From Xanthobacteraceae bacterium (GTDB lineage Bacteria > Pseudomonadota > Alphaproteobacteria > Rhizobiales > Xanthobacteraceae), in NCBI GenBank assembly GCA_019752575.1, contig JAIELW010000011.1, positions 202,574 through 266,573 on the forward strand: 64,000 nucleotides of DNA, read 5' to 3'. The translations under genes and the position numbers were made by a program. The notes below the pieces were generated by a model. It saw nothing but the letters and a program-made list of their open reading frames with translations, did no database searches and was not told where the DNA came from. Below, piece by piece: positions 60,304 through 64,000 of this stretch. Within the stretch, counting starts at the first letter, position 1. Every line of letters begins with the position of its first letter.

Positions 60304-61365
60304 ATGAACGCAACCGCTGCCATCGCCGCCAAGCCGAAGAAAGGACCGCCGCCGACCCATAACGGGCGGCCGCTGAACGGCATCGAGCGTGCGGGCATTC
60401 TGTTGCTGTCGCTCGGGGAAGAGCATGGCCAGGACGTCTGGAAACTTCTCGACGAAGACGAGGTGCGCGAGCTTTCCGTTGCGATGTCGCAGCTCGGCGT
60501 CATCGATTCCGGCATCGTCGATACCTTGCTCGTCGATTTCGTCGGCCAGCTTTCCGGCAACGGCGGCTTGCTCGGCAATACCTCGGCCACCGAGCGTCTC
60601 CTGACCCAGTTTCTTCCCGGCGAGCGCGTCGGCGCGATCATGGAAGAAATCCGCGGCCCCGCCGGCCGCAACATGTGGGAAAAGCTTTCGAACGTTCAGG
60701 AAGACGTGCTCGCGAACTACTTGAAGAACGAATACCCGCAGACCATCGCGGTCGTGCTCTCTAAGATCCGCTCCGAGCAGGCCGCGCGCGTGCTCGCGGT
60801 GCTGCCGGAGCCGCTCGCGCTCGACGTCATCAACCGCCTGATCAAGATGGAATCGGTGCAGAAGGACGTGCTGGAGCGCGTCGAGCAGACGCTGCGCACC
60901 GAATTCATGTCCACGCTCTCGCAAACCTCGAAGCGCGACCCTTACGCGCCGATCGCGGAAATCTTCAACTTCTTCGACCGTCAGACCGAAGCCCGCTTCT
61001 TCGGGGCGATGGAAACCTCGCAGAAGGAATCCGCCGAGCGCATCAAGACGCTGATGTTCACTTTCGACGACCTGGTGAAGCTCGATTCCGGCGCGATCCA
61101 GACGCTCCTGCGCAAAGTCGATAAGGGCAAGCTCACGATCGCACTCAAGGGCGCGACCGAAACCGTGCGCGAATACTTCCTCAAGAACATGTCGCAGCGC
61201 GCGGCGAAGATGATGACCGACGACCTGCAGAACATGGGGCCGGTGCGGCTGCGCGAAGTCGATGAAGCGCAGGCGCTGATGATTGCGACCGCCAAGGATC
61301 TCGCCGACAAAGGCGAGATCGTGATCGTCAAAGGCGGCAACTCCGAAGACGAGCTGGTGTACTGA
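60304..61365 (+). CDS. fliG: Flagellar motor switch protein FliG
   Basis: FliG of the C-ring transmits torque from the stators to the MS ring. The 353-residue protein has an N-terminal FliF-binding part (GIERAGILLLSLGEEHGQDVWKLL), middle ARM-type helices (ANYLKNEYPQTIAVVLSKIRSEQAARVLAVLPE), and a C-terminal torque helix region with charged residues near MTDDLQNMGPVRLREVDEAQ. It starts 8 nt after fliF, and its stop shares one base with fliH. Confidence 0.95.
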   Translation: MNATAAIAAKPKKGPPPTHNGRPLNGIERAGILLLSLGEEHGQDVWKLLDEDEVRELSVAMSQLGVIDSGIVDTLLVDFVGQLSGNGGLLGNTSATERLLTQFLPGERVGAIMEEIRGPAGRNMWEKLSNVQEDVLANYLKNEYPQTIAVVLSKIRSEQAARVLAVLPEPLALDVINRLIKMESVQKDVLERVEQTLRTEFMSTLSQTSKRDPYAPIAEIFNFFDRQTEARFFGAMETSQKESAERIKTLMFTFDDLVKLDSGAIQTLLRKVDKGKLTIALKGATETVREYFLKNMSQRAAKMMTDDLQNMGPVRLREVDEAQALMIATAKDLADKGEIVIVKGGNSEDELVY

Positions 61366-62003
61366 TGAACGCAGCCAGCCCGAAAACTCCCGCCAAATAT
61401 CTCTTCGACGTCGAATTCGACGGCAACAGCCGCTTCGGCGACCTCTCCGGCAACGCTCGTGCCGCGATCGCGGAAGCCCAGAAAACTTCTTTCCGCGAAG
61501 GCTTCGATGCCGCGAAGACAGAAGGCGAACAGCGTTGCGCTGCGCAGCTCGAACGCATTGCCACCGATATGCATCTCGCGGTCGGCCGCCTCGCCGCGAT
61601 CGAAACGCGGCTCGAGCGCGAGGCGATCGATGTGGCCTCCGCCATTGCCCGCCAGCTTTCGCCCGCGCTGCTCGCGAAGCAGCCGCTCGCCGAGATCGAA
61701 GCGCTCGTACTCGACGTGCTCGCGCATGTCCGCGCGGCTCCGCACGTCGCGGTTCGCGTTTCGCCGGAGATGGCGGAAAGCGCGGGCGTGCGCCTGAAAA
61801 AAATCGCCGACGAGCGCGGCTTCGCGAGCCGTCTCGTCATTCTTCCCGATCCCGCTATTGCGAGCGGGAACTGCCTGATCGAATGGGCTGACGGCGGCGT
61901 CTCGCGTGACACGCAGGCGATTGAAACCCGCATCGAACAGGCGATTCAGAATTATCTCGGTGTGCCGCACGGCACGCCCAAAGTGCCGGAGAGCAAGTCA
62001 TGA
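61365..62003 (+). CDS. fliH: Flagellar assembly protein FliH (FlbE-like)
   Basis: A 212-residue stator-type regulator of the FliI export ATPase. It has an Ala/Arg/Glu-rich helical N-terminal half (SFREGFDAAKTEGEQRCAAQLERIATDMHLAVGRLAA) with coiled-coil character. The C-terminal domain has VAVRVSPEMAESAGVRLKKIADERG and GNCLIEWADGGVSRDTQAIETRIEQAI, the family tail with the conserved EWxxG. Overlaps of 1 nt with fliG and 4 nt with fliN indicate coupling. In Caulobacter the gene at this place is flbE. Confidence 0.88.
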   Translation: MNAASPKTPAKYLFDVEFDGNSRFGDLSGNARAAIAEAQKTSFREGFDAAKTEGEQRCAAQLERIATDMHLAVGRLAAIETRLEREAIDVASAIARQLSPALLAKQPLAEIEALVLDVLAHVRAAPHVAVRVSPEMAESAGVRLKKIADERGFASRLVILPDPAIASGNCLIEWADGGVSRDTQAIETRIEQAIQNYLGVPHGTPKVPESKS

Positions 62004-62353
62004 GCGACGACAACAAACCGCCGCTGCCCAATCTCGAAGCCGATGTGGATATGATCAATCCGGCGGCTCCGCCGACTGCGCCCGACGAGGAGCACTCGGT
62101 CAAGAGCGCCGACGATCTCGAGGCGCTATTCGACGTGCCGGTACACGTCTCGGCGGTGCTCGGCCGCACGCGGATGGATGTCGGCGATCTCTTAAAGATC
62201 GCGCCCGGCACCATGTTAGAGCTCGACCGCAAGGTCGGCGAAGCCATCGACATTTTCGTGAACAATCGTCTGGTCGCGCGCGGCGAAGTCGTGCTCGTGG
62301 AAGACCGGCTCGGCGTGACCATGACGGAAATCATCAAAGCCGACCGGACCTGA
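62000..62353 (+). CDS. fliN: Flagellar motor switch protein FliN
   Basis: A 117-residue C-ring component with a single SPOA domain: LFDVPVHVSAVLGRTRMDVGDLLKIAPGTMLELDRKVGEAIDIFVNNRLVARGEVVLVEDRLGVTMTEI. The N-terminal 35 residues are Pro/Ala-rich and variable. No FliM is encoded in this window, so its partner must be elsewhere. The gene overlaps fliH by 4 nt, and flbD starts 20 nt after its stop. Confidence 0.95.
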   Translation: MSDDNKPPLPNLEADVDMINPAAPPTAPDEEHSVKSADDLEALFDVPVHVSAVLGRTRMDVGDLLKIAPGTMLELDRKVGEAIDIFVNNRLVARGEVVLVEDRLGVTMTEIIKADRT

Positions 62354-62373
62354 ACCGGCGGACGGAGCGAACC

Positions 62374-63738
62374 ATGCGGCTACTCATCATCGGCACTCTC
62401 AAGGGCCAGCTCACGGCGGCGACCAAGATCGCGGTCGATCGCGGCGCCAGCGTCACCCACGCGGTCGATAACGAACAGGGCCTGAAAGTGCTGCGCGCCC
62501 GCGGCGCCGATCTCATCATGGCCGATGTCACGCTCGACATCCGGGACCTGGTCACGAAGATCGCAAACGAGCGGATGCACGCTCCGGTCATCGCCTGCGG
62601 CGTCGAAACCGACGCGCGTGCGGCCGTCGATGCGATCCATGCCGGCGCAAAGGAATACATCCCGCTGCCGCCCGATCCGGAACTGATCGCGGCGGTGCTC
62701 GCGGCGGTCGCCGACGACGGCCGCGACTTCGTGTTCCGCGACGAAGCGATGGCGCGCGTCGTGCGTCTGGCCGCGCAGGTCGCGACTTCCGAAGCCTCGA
62801 TCCTGATCACCGGCGAAAGCGGCACCGGCAAGGAAATGCTCGCGCGCTTCGTCCACGTGAAAAGCCCGCGCGCGAACAAGGTTTTCGTTTCAGTGAACTG
62901 CGCCGCGATCCCGGAAAATCTTCTGGAGTCCGAACTCTTCGGCCACGAGAAAGGCTCGTTTACCGGCGCCATCGCGCGGCGCATCGGCAAGTTCGAGGAA
63001 GCGACCGGCGGCACGCTGTTGCTCGACGAAATCTCGGAAATGGATGTGCGTCTGCAGGCGAAGCTTCTGCGCGCAATTCAGGAGCGCGTGATCGACCGCG
63101 TCGGCGGTACACGCCCCGTCCCGGTCGATATCCGCATCATTGCAACTTCGAACCGCAATCTCGCGGAAGAAGTCCGCACCGGCCGCTTCCGCGAGGATCT
63201 GCTCTACCGGCTCAACGTCGTGAACCTGCAAATTCCGCCATTGCGCGAACGCCCGCAGGACGTGCTCGAACTCGCCGATCACTTCATCAAGCACTACGCA
63301 GATGTGAACGGCGTCGCGGCAAAGCCGCTCTCGCAGGAAGCCAAGCGCGAGTTGCTGCGCAACCGCTGGCCCGGCAACGTTCGCGAAATGGAGAACACGC
63401 TGCACCGCGCGGTGCTGCTCGCCACCGGCGACGAGATCGGCGTCGATGCGATCCGGCTTCCGGACGGTACCTCGCTCGCCAACATCCCGAGCGGCCCGGT
63501 CGCGCATGCGCAAGCCGTTTCGGACCAGCTTGCCGCTTCGCTCGTCGGCCGCACGGTCGCCGATGTCGAGCGCGATCTCATCCTCGAAACGCTGAAGCAC
63601 TGCTTGGGCAACCGCACGCACGCGGCCAACGTGCTCGGCATTTCGATCCGCACGCTTAGGAACAAGCTCAACGAATACTCGGCGGAGGGTATCGCGATCC
63701 CCGCCCCTGCTTCGGGCATCGCCGCCGGCGCGGCCTGA
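62374..63738 (+). CDS. flbD: Sigma-54-dependent flagellar regulator FlbD
   Basis: An NtrC-type activator of 454 residues. The receiver-like N-terminus (LLIIGTLKGQLT...DLIMADVTLD) lacks the usual acidic pocket, as in Caulobacter FlbD. The AAA+ domain has Walker A ITGESGTGKEMLARF, then FGHEKGSFTGAIARRIGKFEEA, Walker B LLLDEISEMD and the R-finger region RFREDLLYRLNVV. The sigma-54 loop reads GSFTGA instead of GAFTGA. The Fis-type HTH is NRTHAANVLGISIRTLRNKL. ATG 62374 has cggagc upstream. Confidence 0.92.
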   Translation: MRLLIIGTLKGQLTAATKIAVDRGASVTHAVDNEQGLKVLRARGADLIMADVTLDIRDLVTKIANERMHAPVIACGVETDARAAVDAIHAGAKEYIPLPPDPELIAAVLAAVADDGRDFVFRDEAMARVVRLAAQVATSEASILITGESGTGKEMLARFVHVKSPRANKVFVSVNCAAIPENLLESELFGHEKGSFTGAIARRIGKFEEATGGTLLLDEISEMDVRLQAKLLRAIQERVIDRVGGTRPVPVDIRIIATSNRNLAEEVRTGRFREDLLYRLNVVNLQIPPLRERPQDVLELADHFIKHYADVNGVAAKPLSQEAKRELLRNRWPGNVREMENTLHRAVLLATGDEIGVDAIRLPDGTSLANIPSGPVAHAQAVSDQLAASLVGRTVADVERDLILETLKHCLGNRTHAANVLGISIRTLRNKLNEYSAEGIAIPAPASGIAAGAA

Positions 63739-63770
63739 AGTTTCCCGGATCACTCCAAGCCGACGAGAAA

Positions 63771-63797
63771 GGCCGGACAGAAGTCCGGCTTTTTTCT
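63771..63797 (+). terminator. Rho-independent terminator after flbD
   Basis: The stem gccggac-agaa-gtccggc is followed by tttttt, 30 nt after the flbD stop. A near-identical second copy is at 63928. Confidence 0.9.
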
Positions 63798-63801
63798 TTA
63801 A

Positions 63802-63912
63802 CTCCCTCTCCCCATTCGGGAGAGGGTTGGGGTGAGGGGCTTATGAATCGAATAATCTGCAGAGCCCCCTCACCCGGCGCTCCGCGCCGACCTCTCCCCG
63901 ACGGGGAGAGGT
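63802..63912. repeat. Palindromic repeat between duplicated terminators
   Basis: The left palindrome ccctctccccattcgggaga and right palindrome cctctccccgacggggagag have inner arms gtgagggg/ccccctcac. It is sandwiched between two nearly identical terminators (63771 and 63928), as if inserted into one with duplication. Related copies are at 13901 and 53416. Confidence 0.85.
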
Positions 63913-63927
63913 GAAATTAGTTCGAAG

Positions 63928-63953
63928 GCCGGACAGAAGTCCGGCCTTTTTTT
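63928..63953 (+). terminator. Second copy of the flbD terminator
   Basis: The stem gccggac-agaa-gtccggc with seven T after one C differs from the 63771 copy by little beyond the flank. It may be the original or a duplicate created by insertion of the 63802 repeat. Confidence 0.85.
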
Positions 63954-63971
63954 ATTCGCCCAAATCAACTT

Positions 63972-64000
63972 CGTCATTGCCGGGCTTGACCCGGCAATCC
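63972..64000. repeat. Start of a palindromic repeat cut by the window end
   Basis: The sequence cgtcattgccgggcttgacc with its complement ccggcaatcc begins a repeat of the cgggcttgacccgg family (3929, 11912, 26397). The right half lies outside the window. Confidence 0.7.

Noticed and set aside
1..64000. CRISPR array
   Set aside because: Repeats are dispersed inverted palindromes at different loci; there is no direct-repeat/spacer periodicity and no cas gene.

Overview
This 64 kb window is GC-rich chromosomal DNA from an alphaproteobacterium, most likely of the Rhizobiales (Hyphomicrobiales; Xanthobacteraceae/Bradyrhizobiaceae side). The evidence is ALA synthase instead of the glutamate C5 route, a SciP (DUF1153) cell-cycle/flagellar regulator, FlbD and the fliF-fliG-fliH-fliN-flbD operon, PetP/PetR-like regulators, a PutA without the DNA-binding domain next to an Lrp-type regulator, and dense rhizobial-type intergenic palindromes. 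Cytochrome b and c1 are separate genes, unlike the fused fbcH of Bradyrhizobium japonicum. No transposase, integrase, phage gene or CRISPR array was seen.

Layout: 1-4 kb, uvrC (5' end outside the window), pgsA, moaD, moaE. 4-11 kb, ilvE, a MarR/OmpR/histidine-kinase regulatory set, csaA, a TetR regulator, proC, a YbjN-like gene and ubiK. 11-21 kb, lgt, midA-like, pgeF, prs, an unknown exported protein, rplY, pth, ychF, two MaoC genes, apt. 21-29 kb, petABC (bc1 complex), trmL, hemF, a DM13 protein, and DUF1285-Nudix-DUF6111-cca. 29-38 kb, a MoxR-DUF58-DUF4159-membrane protein operon and small enzymes. 38-42 kb, a phosphoesterase, hydroxypyruvate isomerase-like and EamA genes. 42-45 kb, sciP, flgD, fliK. 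45-52 kb, mnmA, a PmtA-like methyltransferase, tRNA-Met, lrp/putA and a lytic transglycosylase. 52-57 kb, a complete branched-chain amino acid-type ABC transporter. 57-64 kb, hemA and the fliF-flbD flagellar operon.

Most genes are housekeeping. They fall into recognisable modules: heme and bc1 respiration (hemA, hemF, petABC, petPR-like), flagellum (sciP, flgD, fliK, fliFGHN, flbD, with a sigma-54-type promoter before fliK that FlbD could serve), and amino-acid metabolism (ilvE, proC, putA, liv genes).

The unusual layer lies between the genes. By eye I count 23 palindromic repeat loci of several families. Two stand out. One is a 165-170 bp element of two hairpins with inward-facing 3-nt bulges; four copies keep the architecture although the stem sequence differs (2.7, 14.2, 29.5, 40.4 kb). 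The other is a roughly 365 bp unit made of a small GIY-YIG nuclease-like ORF between 37-39 bp inverted repeats. It occurs twice (3.1 and 19.9 kb), once between moaD and moaE, and ORF-less relatives lie at 38.6 and 56.9 kb. Repeats often touch gene ends and supply stop codons. putA has an apparent 1-nt frameshift just after its best start.
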